A stretch of 64,000 nucleotides of DNA from CBDIBC01 sp965276635 (GTDB taxonomy: Bacteria; Actinomycetota; Acidimicrobiia; Acidimicrobiales; Palsa-688), in contig CBDIBC010000005.1 in the NCBI GenBank assembly GCA_965276635.1, positions 1,488,001 to 1,552,000 of the forward strand, given 5' to 3'. The notes beneath the pieces are model-generated. The model made no database searches. It saw only the letters and a list, made by a program, of their open reading frames with translations, and was not told the DNA's origin. The translations under genes were made by a program, and so were the position numbers. How positions within the stretch are numbered: position 1 is the first letter of the stretch; every line of letters starts with the position of its first letter. Positions 1-8,739 of the stretch are shown in pieces.

Positions 1-2
1 CC

Positions 3-596
3 AAGTACGAGCAAGTTACTGTGGTCGGCGAGGCTGGCGATGCCTCCTTGGTGGACGTGGCGGGGGTTCGGCAGGTCCACCCGGTCGAGGCCATGATCGA
101 CCTGTCCCGGGAGACCGATCTCAAGCAGCTGTTCCGGCAGCCGATCAGCGAGATCTCCGAGAACCTGGTGCTGGCGGCCCTACGCCACGAGCACACGGTT
201 ATCGCCGCCTCCGACTCCGGCGCCCACATCTCTCAGATCCTCGACTCCAACATCCCGACCTACTTCCTCTCTCACTGGGTGCGCGACCGCCAAGCCTTCA
301 CCTGGGCCGAGGCCATCGCCATGCTCACCGGCCGCCCGGCCGGCGTGTGGGGCCTGGCTGACAGGGGCGTGCTGCGGCTCGGCGCAGCCGCCGACATCGT
401 TGTCTTCGACGCGGACCGGATCGGCAGCGGGCGGCCCAAGGTGGTCAACGACCTGCCGGACGGGGGACCCCGCCTGGCTCAGCCGGCGGTTGGCATCCTG
501 GCCACCGTCGTCAACGGCCGCGTGGTCATGCACGAGGGTCAGGCCACCGGTGCCACGCCCGGAGTGCTCCTTCAGGGCACCCCGAGCGCCGCCTGA
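3..596 (+). CDS. Amidohydrolase family 3 (D-aminoacylase-like), C-terminal part
   Basis: The gene begins before the window; only about 198 C-terminal residues are present. The segment has features typical of the late part of an N-acyl-D-amino-acid deacylase-type amidohydrolase: a SDSGAHI stretch near residue 72 of the fragment, where the metal-binding Asp of the TIM barrel is expected, then TGRPAGVWGLADRG and LGAAADIVVFD, the usual return to the small beta-sandwich domain. The family hydrolyses C-N bonds with a bound metal in the cytoplasm; the substrate here is unknown. It runs in the same direction as the acyl-CoA genes that follow, so it may belong to one catabolic operon. Confidence 0.8.
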   Translation, partial: KYEQVTVVGEAGDASLVDVAGVRQVHPVEAMIDLSRETDLKQLFRQPISEISENLVLAALRHEHTVIAASDSGAHISQILDSNIPTYFLSHWVRDRQAFTWAEAIAMLTGRPAGVWGLADRGVLRLGAAADIVVFDADRIGSGRPKVVNDLPDGGPRLAQPAVGILATVVNGRVVMHEGQATGATPGVLLQGTPSAA

Positions 597-602
597 GTCG
601 TC

Positions 603-1171
603 GTGCCTCCCCTGCTGGCGCCCGGTGCCACGGTCACCGAGGTCCTGGACCGTGTCCTCCAGGACGACCCCGGCCGTCAGGCCGTCAGCGACAGGCAGCA
701 GCTGACCTACGGGCAGCTCGACGCGGCGGCCGACGCCGGCGCTGCCGCCCTCCACACCCTCGGCATCCGACCCGGTGACCGGATCGTGGTGTCGCTGCCC
801 AACGAGATCCCGATCGTCGTCGCCTTCCACGCCGCCATGCGCCTCGGAGCCGTGTGGGTCGGCATCAACGGGGCCTTGGCCCCGCCGAGAAGGACGCCCT
901 CATGCAGGTCGTGGAGCCGGCGATGATGCTGGCAGACCCGTCCACAGCCGACCTCCATCGCCCTATCGGGCAGTGGGTCGCCGCCTGCTTGGAAGTCGAC
1001 CCTGACGTTACGCTGACCGCCGACGGCGTGCGGGCCATCGACCTCGAGCGGCTGGCCCGCTACAAGGTTCCCGAGCAGATCGAGCTGGTCGAGCACCTCC
1101 CCCACAACGCCATGGGCAAGATCCAACGGGCGCCGCTGCAAGAGCGGCTGGCCCGCCAAGAGAAAGGATGA
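603..1171 (+). pseudogene. Acyl-CoA synthetase (AMP-binding) remnant with frameshift and large internal deletion
   Basis: A GTG start at 603 opens about 95 residues typical of the N-terminus of an AMP-forming acyl-CoA ligase (TYGQLDAAADA, GDRIVVSLPNE, MRLGAVWVGING). Near 892 the reading frame shifts by one base; the homologous sequence continues as APAEKDALMQVVEP in the next frame. After about 20 residues it jumps to the extreme C-terminus, ending with RYKVPEQIELVEHLPHNAMGK, where the final K is the catalytic lysine. The central part with the ATP-binding P-loop, roughly 300 residues, is missing. The gene cannot make a working ligase. The deletion cannot be a sequencing error; the frameshift could be. 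Confidence 0.85.
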
Positions 1172-1180
1172 CCGACCGCC

Positions 1181-1510
1181 ATGAGGCACATCCTCATTGT
1201 CCTGTCCGACCCGGTCCCGGGCTCGGAGGACGCCTACCACGAGTGGTACACGGGGACCCACCTGCGGGAGATCGTGGCCACACCAGGCTTCCAGTCGGCT
1301 GAGCGCTTCGAATTCGTCAGCACCAACGGCGAGGACCCGTCGCACCGGCACATCGCCATCTACGAGTTCGAGGGCGACGTCGATGACGCCAAAGCGGCTC
1401 TGACCGCCGGGCGGACCACCCGGGTCCCGGTTCCCGACGCCATGGAGCCCAGCCCGACGTCGTGGTGGTTTACCAGCATCAGCGACCGGGTCGTCGACGA
1501 CGAGGCGTGA
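1181..1510 (+). CDS. Small dimeric alpha/beta-barrel (EthD/DUF4286-like) protein
   Basis: A 109-residue protein beginning MRHILIVLSDPV and containing YHEWYTGTHLREIVATPGF, the pattern of the ferredoxin-like dimeric alpha/beta-barrel families (EthD, DUF4286 and relatives), in which a conserved W-Y/N-x-x-H pair sits early in the fold. Members are often small catabolic accessory proteins or monooxygenase-like enzymes; no specific reaction can be assigned. It lies between two broken acyl-CoA genes and its stop overlaps the GTG of the decayed crotonase (GTGA), which suggests it was once co-translated with them. A purine-rich stretch (GAAAGGA) lies upstream of the ATG. Confidence 0.65.
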   Translation: MRHILIVLSDPVPGSEDAYHEWYTGTHLREIVATPGFQSAERFEFVSTNGEDPSHRHIAIYEFEGDVDDAKAALTAGRTTRVPVPDAMEPSPTSWWFTSISDRVVDDEA

Positions 1511-2047
1511 GCGATACTCCACGGATCCGTGGATCCACGGACCCACGGACCGTCGAGGCCGACGGGCCACTACGGCTGGTCGTCCTCAACCGTCCGGCCC
1601 GGCTCAACGCCATCGACCGGGCCCTCCACGCTGCGCTGGTTGGGGTATGGCGCCAGTTGTCGCAGACGGAGAGGCCCGAGCGGTGATCCTCACCGGCACG
1701 GGCCCGGCGTTCAGCGCAGGCGGCGATTTGGATTGGATCAGCTCGTTCGTCGGGGACCCAGCCGCCGGTCGCGAGAGCCCATCCCCGCCGCGGTGGCCGT
1801 CGAGCTCGGGCTGGCCACCCGCACCGTGGCCCCGGATCAGCTGATGGACGAGGCCTACCGCCTAGCCCAGCGTCTGGCTGCCCAGCCGCCTCGGGCTATC
1901 CAGGGCACCAAGCGGGTCCTCAACATGCACCTGGCACGCGCCCTGTCCGGCGCCGTGCAGGTCGGGTTCGCCGAAGAGGAGGCGACGATGCGCTCGGAAG
2001 AGCACCACCGACGGATCGCCGCCCTTCGAGAGAGGCTCCGCCGGTGA
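1507..2047 (+). pseudogene. Enoyl-CoA hydratase (crotonase) remnant, two frameshifts and internal deletion
   Basis: Starting at the GTG at 1507, frame 1 gives a crotonase N-terminus (LRLVVLNRPARLNAIDRALH). The homology then moves to another frame around 1655-1680 (EARAVILTGTGPAFSAGGDL, including the oxyanion-hole segment) and to a third frame at about 1780. From there the C-terminal third is intact (AVELGLATRTVAPD, PPRAIQGTKRVLN, EEEATMRSEEHHRR). About 80-100 residues between the first oxyanion-hole segment and the C-terminal helices are missing. The 3' end overlaps the GTG of the following acyl-CoA dehydrogenase by four bases, so the operon layout survives although the enzyme does not. Confidence 0.82.
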
Positions 2048-3240
2048 CCGGTGCGACCCTCGAGCAGTTCCGGGCCGAGGTCCGGGACTGGTGCCGGTCG
2101 AACGTCCCCCACGGGTGGCGGGATGACCAGACCGCTACGTCCCAGGACCAGTTTGTCGCCTTCCAGGCGGCCTGGTTCCAGACCCTGCGGGCCGGCGGCT
2201 ACGCAGTGCCCCACTGGCCGGTCCGGTGGGATGGTGGGTTGAGTGTGGAGCAGCAGATGGTTCTCTACCAGGAGCTGGCCGAGCACGACGCCCCCCGCCT
2301 AGTCCTGCCTTTCGTCGCCATCCACCACGCCGCCCCGACCTTGCTTGCAGCCGGCACCCCCGCCCAGATCGACCGGCACCTGCCGGCCATCCTCGACGGC
2401 GAGATCTGGGTGCAGGGCTTCTCCGAGCCGGACGCCGGGTCAGACCTGGCCAGCCTGCGCACCACCGCCCGCCGGGACGGCAACGCCTACGTGGTCAACG
2501 GCCAGAAGCTGTGGGCCAGCGGCGCTCTACACGCCGACTGGTGCCTGCTGTTGGCCCGCACCGACCCGTCGGCGCCGAAGCGACGGGGGATCTCCTACCT
2601 GCTCATGGACATGCGCAGCCCCGGCATCGACGTCCGACCCATCCGCCAAGCGACCGGGGAGTCCCACTTCTGCGAGGTGTTCCTCGACGAGGTCGAGGTC
2701 CCGGTGGCCAACCTCGTCGGCGAGGAGAACGACGGCTGGCGGGTCGCCCAAGTCACCCTCAGCGCTGAGCGCGGGTTGACCATGCTCGAGCTGGCCGAAC
2801 GCCTTCGCCACGCCGGCTTCCGGTGGCTGCTCGATGCCTGCCGCCAGCCGGGCCCCGCCGGCGAGGCGCCGATCGATGATCCGGTCGTGCGCGACCACCT
2901 GGCCGGTTTCGAGTCCGAGATCTCCGGCTTGCAGGGGTTGTGCCGCCGGCTCATCGGGCTACACGACGGCGGCCGGCCCGGCGCCGCGGACGCATCGGTG
3001 ATCAAGCTGTTCTACAGCGAGCTGCTACAGCGGCTCACCGACTTCGGCGCGGAGGTGGCTGGCCTACCTGCCCACCTGCGCCTGGGGAAGCCGCTGTCGA
3101 GCGGCTGGGAGTCCGGGGCGTGGGTCCTCGACTTCATCGGCTCCTGGGAGTGGACGATCCCCGGCGGGACCAGCGAGATCCAGCGCTCGATCATCGCCGA
3201 GCGTGGCCTCGGCCTGCCCCGAGAGCCGCAGATCGCCTGA
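2044..3240 (+). CDS. Acyl-CoA dehydrogenase, large-subunit type
   Basis: This 398-residue flavoprotein oxidises an acyl-CoA to the 2-enoyl-CoA. It shows family signatures in order: a helical N-terminal domain, GFSEPDAGSDLASL around residues 125-140 (FAD contact), WASGALHADWCLLLARTD after it, and the C-terminal flavin-contact motif WTIPGGTSEIQRSIIAERGL at about 369-388. The GTG start overlaps the preceding stop. It is directly followed (TGATG) by a second, smaller acyl-CoA dehydrogenase. Such adjacent pairs in actinobacteria often encode alpha2-beta2 heterotetramers acting on steroid or cyclic side-chain CoA esters; the pairing is inferred from position. Confidence 0.92.
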   Translation: MTGATLEQFRAEVRDWCRSNVPHGWRDDQTATSQDQFVAFQAAWFQTLRAGGYAVPHWPVRWDGGLSVEQQMVLYQELAEHDAPRLVLPFVAIHHAAPTLLAAGTPAQIDRHLPAILDGEIWVQGFSEPDAGSDLASLRTTARRDGNAYVVNGQKLWASGALHADWCLLLARTDPSAPKRRGISYLLMDMRSPGIDVRPIRQATGESHFCEVFLDEVEVPVANLVGEENDGWRVAQVTLSAERGLTMLELAERLRHAGFRWLLDACRQPGPAGEAPIDDPVVRDHLAGFESEISGLQGLCRRLIGLHDGGRPGAADASVIKLFYSELLQRLTDFGAEVAGLPAHLRLGKPLSSGWESGAWVLDFIGSWEWTIPGGTSEIQRSIIAERGLGLPREPQIA

Positions 3241-4343
3241 TGAGCGACGAAGGAGACCTGCGCGACGAGCTGCAGGCCCAGGCCCGGAAGGTGCTGCGCA
3301 AGGAGGCGGGGCGCCCCTCCGACTACCCGTCGCCGCGGCCGCTGCCCGTCGCCCTCCTTGCCTCCTGCGGCTGGCTCGGCCTCGAGGTGAGCGAGGAGCA
3401 AGGCGGGACGGGGGCATCGTTCGCCGAGGTGGCCGTCATCCTCAAGGAGCTGGGCCGAGCGGGAGCGGCCGGGCCCTACACCGGGAGCGCGGTGCTGGCT
3501 GTTGGCCTCCTCCGCGCCCTCGAGCCAGCGCCGGTGCGAGACCGGATTCTCGAGGACATCGCCGCCGGACGGTCAGAGGTCGCCGTCGCTGTGCCCGGTG
3601 ACCGGGATCCGGCGACGGCGGGCCACGCCGCGTTCGAGCTCGGTGACGGCGGTGACGCTGCGGTCTGCGGCGAAGCGACGTTCGTCATCGACGCCCCGGC
3701 TGCCCATACCCTGCTCCTTCCCGCCCGGGATACCGGCGGTGGCTGGTCGGTGGTCGTCGCCCGCGCCGGCGCACCCGGCCTGCACATCACCGACCAGCCC
3801 GTCATTGATGCCACCCGCCGTTTCGCCACGGTCGGGGTCGAGGGCCTCACCGCCGATGCCGGCGCAGTGCTGACCTTCGGCGACGCCACAGCCGCTGAGC
3901 GGGCGCTGGCCGGGGTGGTGGACCGTGGCGCGCTGGCCGCTGCCTGCGACAGCCTCGGCTTGGCCGAGGCCATGCTCGACGCCACGATCGCCCACGTCGC
4001 CGCCCGCCGCCAGTTCGGCCGCCCCGTCGGCTCCTTCCAAGCGGTCAAGCACGCCTGCGCCGACATGCTGGTATCCGTCCAGCTCTCCCGCCAGTTGGTC
4101 GCCGCGGCCGTCGACGCCCTGGCCGCCGGCGACCCCGAGGCGGGCACGGCGGTCTCGATGGCCAAGTCGTCGGTTACCGGGCGCACCGTCGAGGTGGTGG
4201 GCAAAGCCATGCAGCTGCACGGGGGGATCGGCTACACGTGGGAGGGCGGCGTCCACGCCTACCTGAAGCGGGCGGTTCTCAACCGCTCTCTCTTCGGCTC
4301 ACCGGCCGCTCACCGGCGATGGTTGGCCCGCCGGTACTCCTGA
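3240..4343 (+). CDS. Acyl-CoA dehydrogenase, second subunit
   Basis: A 367-residue acyl-CoA dehydrogenase starting at an ATG that shares its A with the TGA of the upstream dehydrogenase. The C-terminus carries AMQLHGGIGYTWEGGVHAYL, the usual substrate/flavin region, and RRQFGRPVGSFQAVKHACAD earlier, both standard for the family. The N-terminal half is more divergent. The tight coupling to the 398-residue dehydrogenase suggests one heteromeric enzyme in beta-oxidation. A convergent flavin monooxygenase gene ends 18 bases downstream. Confidence 0.9.
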   Translation: MSDEGDLRDELQAQARKVLRKEAGRPSDYPSPRPLPVALLASCGWLGLEVSEEQGGTGASFAEVAVILKELGRAGAAGPYTGSAVLAVGLLRALEPAPVRDRILEDIAAGRSEVAVAVPGDRDPATAGHAAFELGDGGDAAVCGEATFVIDAPAAHTLLLPARDTGGGWSVVVARAGAPGLHITDQPVIDATRRFATVGVEGLTADAGAVLTFGDATAAERALAGVVDRGALAAACDSLGLAEAMLDATIAHVAARRQFGRPVGSFQAVKHACADMLVSVQLSRQLVAAAVDALAAGDPEAGTAVSMAKSSVTGRTVEVVGKAMQLHGGIGYTWEGGVHAYLKRAVLNRSLFGSPAAHRRWLARRYS

Positions 4344-4360
4344 GTGCGATCCCGCGAAGG

Positions 4361-5977
4361 TCAGGACAAGGCAAAGCCCCTGTACCCATTGTCGGCCGCT
4401 TCGAGCAGGTGGGGCACGTAGCGGTCGAGGCCGCCGGCGTAAGGGAGGAACACCCGGCTACCGTCGGCGGCCACCCGCACCATGTAGTTTTCGACCTGGC
4501 GGCGCAGCAGGGCGGCGGAGAGGGCGTCGCAGTGCTGTGCCCAGACCTGCTGGGCGCCGGCTTCGGGGACGATGGTTCGGTAGCCGTGATCGTCGAGATA
4601 GGCGATGCAGTCGGCGATCCAATCCCCGTGGATCTCGTTGAGCAGGATCATGTTGACGAGCACCGACGGGCTCCCAGGACCGGTCGGCAGGAAGAGATTG
4701 GGAAAGCCGCAGGCCATGACACCTAGAAGGGTTCGCGGGCGGTCCGCCCATGCCGCGGCGAACCCGGTGCCGTTCTCATCGGCGACGCCGGCCTCGACCA
4801 GGGCCCCGTCAAAGGCGTGGAAGCCGAGGGCAAAAACGGCGACGTCGAGCAAAATGGTCCGCCCGCCCACCCGTACGCCGTGCTCGAAGAACGTGAGGTC
4901 CGGGGCGGTGGTCAGGTCGACCAGGTCGACGTTGTCCTGGTTGAAGATCGGGTGATAGCCGGTGTCGAGGATCAGCCGCCGGGTGCCGATCGGGTAGGGC
5001 TGCGAGGTCAGGGCACGTCGCCGATCCGGGTCCCGCACCTGGGCACCGACCTTCTCGCGGACGAAATCGGCTACCACCGTGTTGACGGCCAGGTCCGTCC
5101 CCTGATCGGAGAACACCGCGGTGAGGCCCTGCCCGCCGTGGGCCCACTGGCCCTCGAGGCGCTGGCGTTGCTCGGACGCCGGGTAGGCGGCCAGCGGCGC
5201 CTCCGGTCTGGTCACGCTGGTTCCGGCCGGACGGGCGAGCAGCACGGACCGCTCGGCGGCCAGGCGGGAGGCGCGAGCCCGCTGCGGCCCGGGCTCGAGG
5301 GGATGGTTCTGGGCGGGCACGGAGTAGTTGGCGGTGCGCTGGAAGACGGTGAGCCGTGCTGCCGTCCCGGCCATGGCGGTGGCCGTCTGTACGCCTGAGG
5401 ACCCGGTGCCGATCACGCCGACATGACGCCCCGCAATCTGGAGCCCGTCCTCCGGCCATCGGCTGGTCAACACCCGCTCACCTCGGAAGGTCTCCAGGCC
5501 GGGGAACGCCGGCAGTCGGGTGGCCGACAGGTTGCCCGTCGCCATGACCACGAAGCGGGCGGCCACGGATTGGCCGGCGTCGGTGCCGAGCAGCCAACGG
5601 TGCCGGTCGGGTTGCCAGCGGGCAGATACGACGAAGGTGTCGAAGAGAAAGTGGCGGCGGAGGTTCAGGGTGTCGGCCACGAAATCGAAGTACGTTTGTA
5701 GCTCCTGCTGGGCGGCGTACCGCTCGGTCCAGCACCAGCGACCGGCCAGATCGGCGGAGAACTGAAAGCTGTACTCGACGCTGTCCACGTCGACCCGGGC
5801 GCCGGGGTAGCGGTTGTGGTGCCACACCCCGCCGACCCCGCGATCCGCCTCAATCCCGAGGACGCTCAGGCCGCGTTGGGTCAGCCGGTGAACGGCATAT
5901 AGGCCGCCGGATCCGGCCCCGACGACGACCACGTCGTAGGACGCGTCTGCTTCCCGTTGCCCTGGTTCGTCGGCCAT
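4361..5977 (-). CDS. Flavin-containing monooxygenase (BVMO-like, motif His replaced)
   Basis: A 538-residue class B flavoprotein monooxygenase. An N-terminal FAD Rossmann motif (VVVVGAGSGG, residues 16-25) is followed by GGVWHHNRYPGARVD and YSFQFS, typical of cyclohexanone monooxygenase-like enzymes, and a second NADPH Rossmann motif (GVIGTGSSG, 187-195). The Baeyer-Villiger fingerprint FxGxxxHxxxW is recognisable as FRGERVLTSRWP (164-175), but the histidine position is Leu170. Enzymes of this class insert oxygen into cyclic or linear ketones in the cytoplasm; whether this one still does is uncertain. It is transcribed divergently from the SDR-esterase fusion. Confidence 0.88.
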   Translation of the reverse strand: MADEPGQREADASYDVVVVGAGSGGLYAVHRLTQRGLSVLGIEADRGVGGVWHHNRYPGARVDVDSVEYSFQFSADLAGRWCWTERYAAQQELQTYFDFVADTLNLRRHFLFDTFVVSARWQPDRHRWLLGTDAGQSVAARFVVMATGNLSATRLPAFPGLETFRGERVLTSRWPEDGLQIAGRHVGVIGTGSSGVQTATAMAGTAARLTVFQRTANYSVPAQNHPLEPGPQRARASRLAAERSVLLARPAGTSVTRPEAPLAAYPASEQRQRLEGQWAHGGQGLTAVFSDQGTDLAVNTVVADFVREKVGAQVRDPDRRRALTSQPYPIGTRRLILDTGYHPIFNQDNVDLVDLTTAPDLTFFEHGVRVGGRTILLDVAVFALGFHAFDGALVEAGVADENGTGFAAAWADRPRTLLGVMACGFPNLFLPTGPGSPSVLVNMILLNEIHGDWIADCIAYLDDHGYRTIVPEAGAQQVWAQHCDALSAALLRRQVENYMVRVAADGSRVFLPYAGGLDRYVPHLLEAADNGYRGFALS

Positions 5978-6037
5978 GGTCTCCCCGGTCGCTACACGTT
6001 GTACTATCTAAGTTATAGCTAACAGCGGGGGCGTACA
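5978..6037. promoter_or_regulatory. Short AT-rich divergent promoter region
   Basis: The 60 bases between the divergent monooxygenase and SDR-esterase genes contain an AT-rich core (6004-6025, CTATCTAAGTTATAGCTAAC) that stands out in this GC-rich window. It is the likely place for both promoters and for a shared regulator. No individual -10/-35 pair can be assigned with confidence. Confidence 0.45.
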
Positions 6038-7903
6038 GTGCCGTACCTGGCAGACCGGATCGTGGTTATCACCGGAGCAGGCCGGGGCATCGGCCGAGCC
6101 TGCGCCCTCTTGGCCGCTGCCGAGGGCGCAGCAGTGGTGGTCAACGACATCGACGGGCCGGAAGCCCGGTCTGTGGCCGCCGAGATCACTGCCGCCGGGG
6201 GCGAGGCGACGGCGGTGGCGGCCGACGTCAGCGACTGGGCGCAGGCGTCGAAGCCGGTGGAGGCTGCGATCGAGATCTACGGGCGAGTCGACGGCTTGGT
6301 CAACAACGCCGGCTGTTTCGCCTTGGCCGACCTACTCGAGATGAAAGAGGCCGACCTGCGCGCCATGGTGGAGACCAACTTGATCGGCGTCGCCGCGGTC
6401 AGCAGCCACGCTGGCCGCCGGATGGCGCGGCGGGGGCGAGGGGCGATCGTCAACGTCGTCTCCGGCGCCCACTTCGGGATCCCCCACATGTCGGCGTACG
6501 CAGCGACCAAGGGGGGCGTCGCCTCCTTCACCTATGCCTGGAGCCTCGAGCTTGACGACCTGGGCGTTCGGGTCAACGCGGTGTCACCTCTGGCCCGGAC
6601 CAGGATGACCGCCCTCACCGCGTCGTGGTACCGGGAGCGGGACCTCGGGGTTATCGACTATGACGGCAGCCCGGCCCCTGAGATCAACGCCCCGCCGGTG
6701 GTGTGGCTGCTGTCGGACGCGTCGGCCCCCCTGACTGGGCAGATCCTCCGCATCGAGGGCCGCCAGCTGGCTGTGGTCGTCCACCCCGCAGTGCGGCACC
6801 CGGTGCTCGAGGGCGACTGGACGGTGGGAGCGGTGGACCGGGCGTTCGCCGGGCCGCTGCGTCACAGCCCGGTCCCGGTGGGCATGGGCCCGCTCCTGCA
6901 GGCTGAATACGTCGACGGGGCCTCGGCTTTCTGGGACGGCCACGCGGCGGCCGAGCCCGACGGGGCTCCCGCCGTTGCCGCCCCGGCTCCGCCGGTCGGG
7001 CCCGGTCCCATCGACTGGGCGTCGTTGGGCGCCAACGACCTTCCGGCGGTGCGAGACCACTTGGCTCGTGCGGCTGGTCGGCCGGTCCCCGGGGTTGACA
7101 TCGAGGACCGGACCGTGCCCGGCGGCGGCCCGGACGGCATACCAGTGCGCATACTCCGATCGTCGACGGCCGGCGACGGCGCGCCGTGCCTCTACTGGAT
7201 GCACGGCGGCGGCTACTTCAGCGGTTCGGCCAGAGAGGACGACGCCCGGATCACCCGCCTCGTCTCGGCCCTCGGGCTGGTGGTGGTGTCGGTCGACTAT
7301 CGGCTGGCGCCCGAGCACCCGTTCCCGGCCGGGCTGGACGACTGCCTGGCCGGGCTGGACTGGGTGAGCCGCTCGGTCGACCAGCTGGGTGTCGACGTGG
7401 CCCGACTCGGGGTCGGGGGGGGCAGCGCCGGCGGTGGCCTGGCTGCGGCGGTGGCCCTTACCTGGCGTGACCGGGCGCTGCAGCCGCTGGCGTTCCAGCT
7501 CCTGGCATACCCTATGCTCGACCCCCGGACGGGGAGTGAGGGGGCCAGCGGCGCTGCTGCGGCGGAGCGGGCCACATGGCCGATGGCGGCCAATCGGCTG
7601 GCCTGGGGCGCCTACCTGGCCGGTTCGGCCGACGGGGACCCCTACGCAGCCCCGGCCCGGGCCGCCGACCTCTCGCGCCTCCCACCTGCCCACCTGTGCC
7701 TGGCCGGCGAGGACATCCTGTGCGCCGAGGGCCTGGAGTACGGGCGGCGGCTCCTCGCCGCCGGGGTGACGGTGGACCTCCACCTCTACGAGGGCGCCCC
7801 CCACGGCTTCCACGTCCTCCAGTCCGGATCGGAGAAGACACGACGCAGCCTCGCTGACATGGAGCGGTTCGTGGACGCCCACATCGCGGCCCCGACCCGC
7901 TAA
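6038..7903 (+). CDS. Fusion of short-chain dehydrogenase and HSL-family esterase
   Basis: A 621-residue two-enzyme protein. Residues 1 to about 240 are a classical SDR: TGAGRGIG (12-19), NNAG, and the catalytic Ser/Tyr/Lys set near 142, 154 (YAATK) and 158. After a linker rich in Ala and Pro (about 300-345) comes a hormone-sensitive-lipase-type alpha/beta hydrolase with the oxyanion HGGG (389-392), the nucleophile Ser463 in GGSAGG, Asp559 (GEDIL) and His589 (APHGFH). All residues needed for both activities are visible. A single chain could oxidise an alcohol or reduce a ketone and cleave an ester, as would follow a Baeyer-Villiger oxidation; the flanking monooxygenase fits that idea. Confidence 0.9.
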   Translation: MPYLADRIVVITGAGRGIGRACALLAAAEGAAVVVNDIDGPEARSVAAEITAAGGEATAVAADVSDWAQASKPVEAAIEIYGRVDGLVNNAGCFALADLLEMKEADLRAMVETNLIGVAAVSSHAGRRMARRGRGAIVNVVSGAHFGIPHMSAYAATKGGVASFTYAWSLELDDLGVRVNAVSPLARTRMTALTASWYRERDLGVIDYDGSPAPEINAPPVVWLLSDASAPLTGQILRIEGRQLAVVVHPAVRHPVLEGDWTVGAVDRAFAGPLRHSPVPVGMGPLLQAEYVDGASAFWDGHAAAEPDGAPAVAAPAPPVGPGPIDWASLGANDLPAVRDHLARAAGRPVPGVDIEDRTVPGGGPDGIPVRILRSSTAGDGAPCLYWMHGGGYFSGSAREDDARITRLVSALGLVVVSVDYRLAPEHPFPAGLDDCLAGLDWVSRSVDQLGVDVARLGVGGGSAGGGLAAAVALTWRDRALQPLAFQLLAYPMLDPRTGSEGASGAAAAERATWPMAANRLAWGAYLAGSADGDPYAAPARAADLSRLPPAHLCLAGEDILCAEGLEYGRRLLAAGVTVDLHLYEGAPHGFHVLQSGSEKTRRSLADMERFVDAHIAAPTR

Positions 7904-8739
7904 GGCCAGGGCTGGACCCGTGCGGCCGTTTGCTCGCCTTGGGGCGGGAAGCCAAAGAGGCGCAGCGCGTTGTCGCTGAGGATCCGCTGCTTGTCCATGG
8001 GCGGAATGTCCAGATGGGCGACCTCGAGCAGCGGGCCGGGCGAGTACCAGGTCCGGGGCGACAGGTAGAGGTCGGTCCCGAGCAGCAGCCGCTCGCTACC
8101 AATGCGGTCGAGAAATTTCTTGATCAGCCACCCGGCAATCGACGCCATGGCGCCCAGGTCGCACAGCAGCGAGGGGTGGCGCTCGGCGATGGCGATGATC
8201 TCCTCGGCTCGGTCGACGGCCGAGAAGGCGTCGAGGGCGACGATGGTGGCATCGGGGCAGGCGTCGATCAGGCGCTCCAGGCGCCACGATGCCTCCATAT
8301 TGGAGCCGGCGATGACGTGGACCAGGGCGGGGACGCCGAGCTCGGCGCACCTGGCCACCAGCCGCGGCATCGCCGGGTCGTCCAGGTACAGGCCCTCGAA
8401 GCGGTGGTGCCAGGCGACGCCCCGGAGGCCGAGTTGGTCCACCGCCCGGTCGACCTCGGCCAGGCAGGCGTCGACGCCTTGCCGCAGGTCGACCCGGCCG
8501 ACGCCGCACACCACCCGCTCGGGCGCCGAGGCGACCAGCGCGGCCAGGCTGATATTCGTGGCGGTCGGGCCCTGCCCGGTGGGACCGAAGGCGCCGCTGC
8601 CGGGCAAGGCGACGATCCGGTCGATCCCGGCCTCGTCGAGGACGGCCACCCGCTCCGAGAGGTCCTCGTGGGCCGGGTCGAGGTGCTGGTGCACGTCGAT
8701 CACCTGGTAGATGTCACCCGTGTAGGGGTCGGTGATCAC
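7900..8739 (-). CDS. Amidohydrolase family 2 metal-dependent hydrolase
   Basis: A 279-residue TIM-barrel hydrolase with the N-terminal metal-binding pair in VIDVHQHLDP (HxH at about residues 17-19), a HHRFEG segment in the middle and a C-terminal LLLGTDLYLS, where the last metal-ligand Asp is expected. Family members include decarboxylases and lactone or ring hydrolases in catabolic pathways. Its ATG overlaps the stop of the upstream luciferase-like gene by four bases, so the two are co-translated. Its stop overlaps the convergent SDR-esterase stop by four bases. Confidence 0.85.
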   Translation of the reverse strand: MITDPYTGDIYQVIDVHQHLDPAHEDLSERVAVLDEAGIDRIVALPGSGAFGPTGQGPTATNISLAALVASAPERVVCGVGRVDLRQGVDACLAEVDRAVDQLGLRGVAWHHRFEGLYLDDPAMPRLVARCAELGVPALVHVIAGSNMEASWRLERLIDACPDATIVALDAFSAVDRAEEIIAIAERHPSLLCDLGAMASIAGWLIKKFLDRIGSERLLLGTDLYLSPRTWYSPGPLLEVAHLDIPPMDKQRILSDNALRLFGFPPQGEQTAARVQPWP

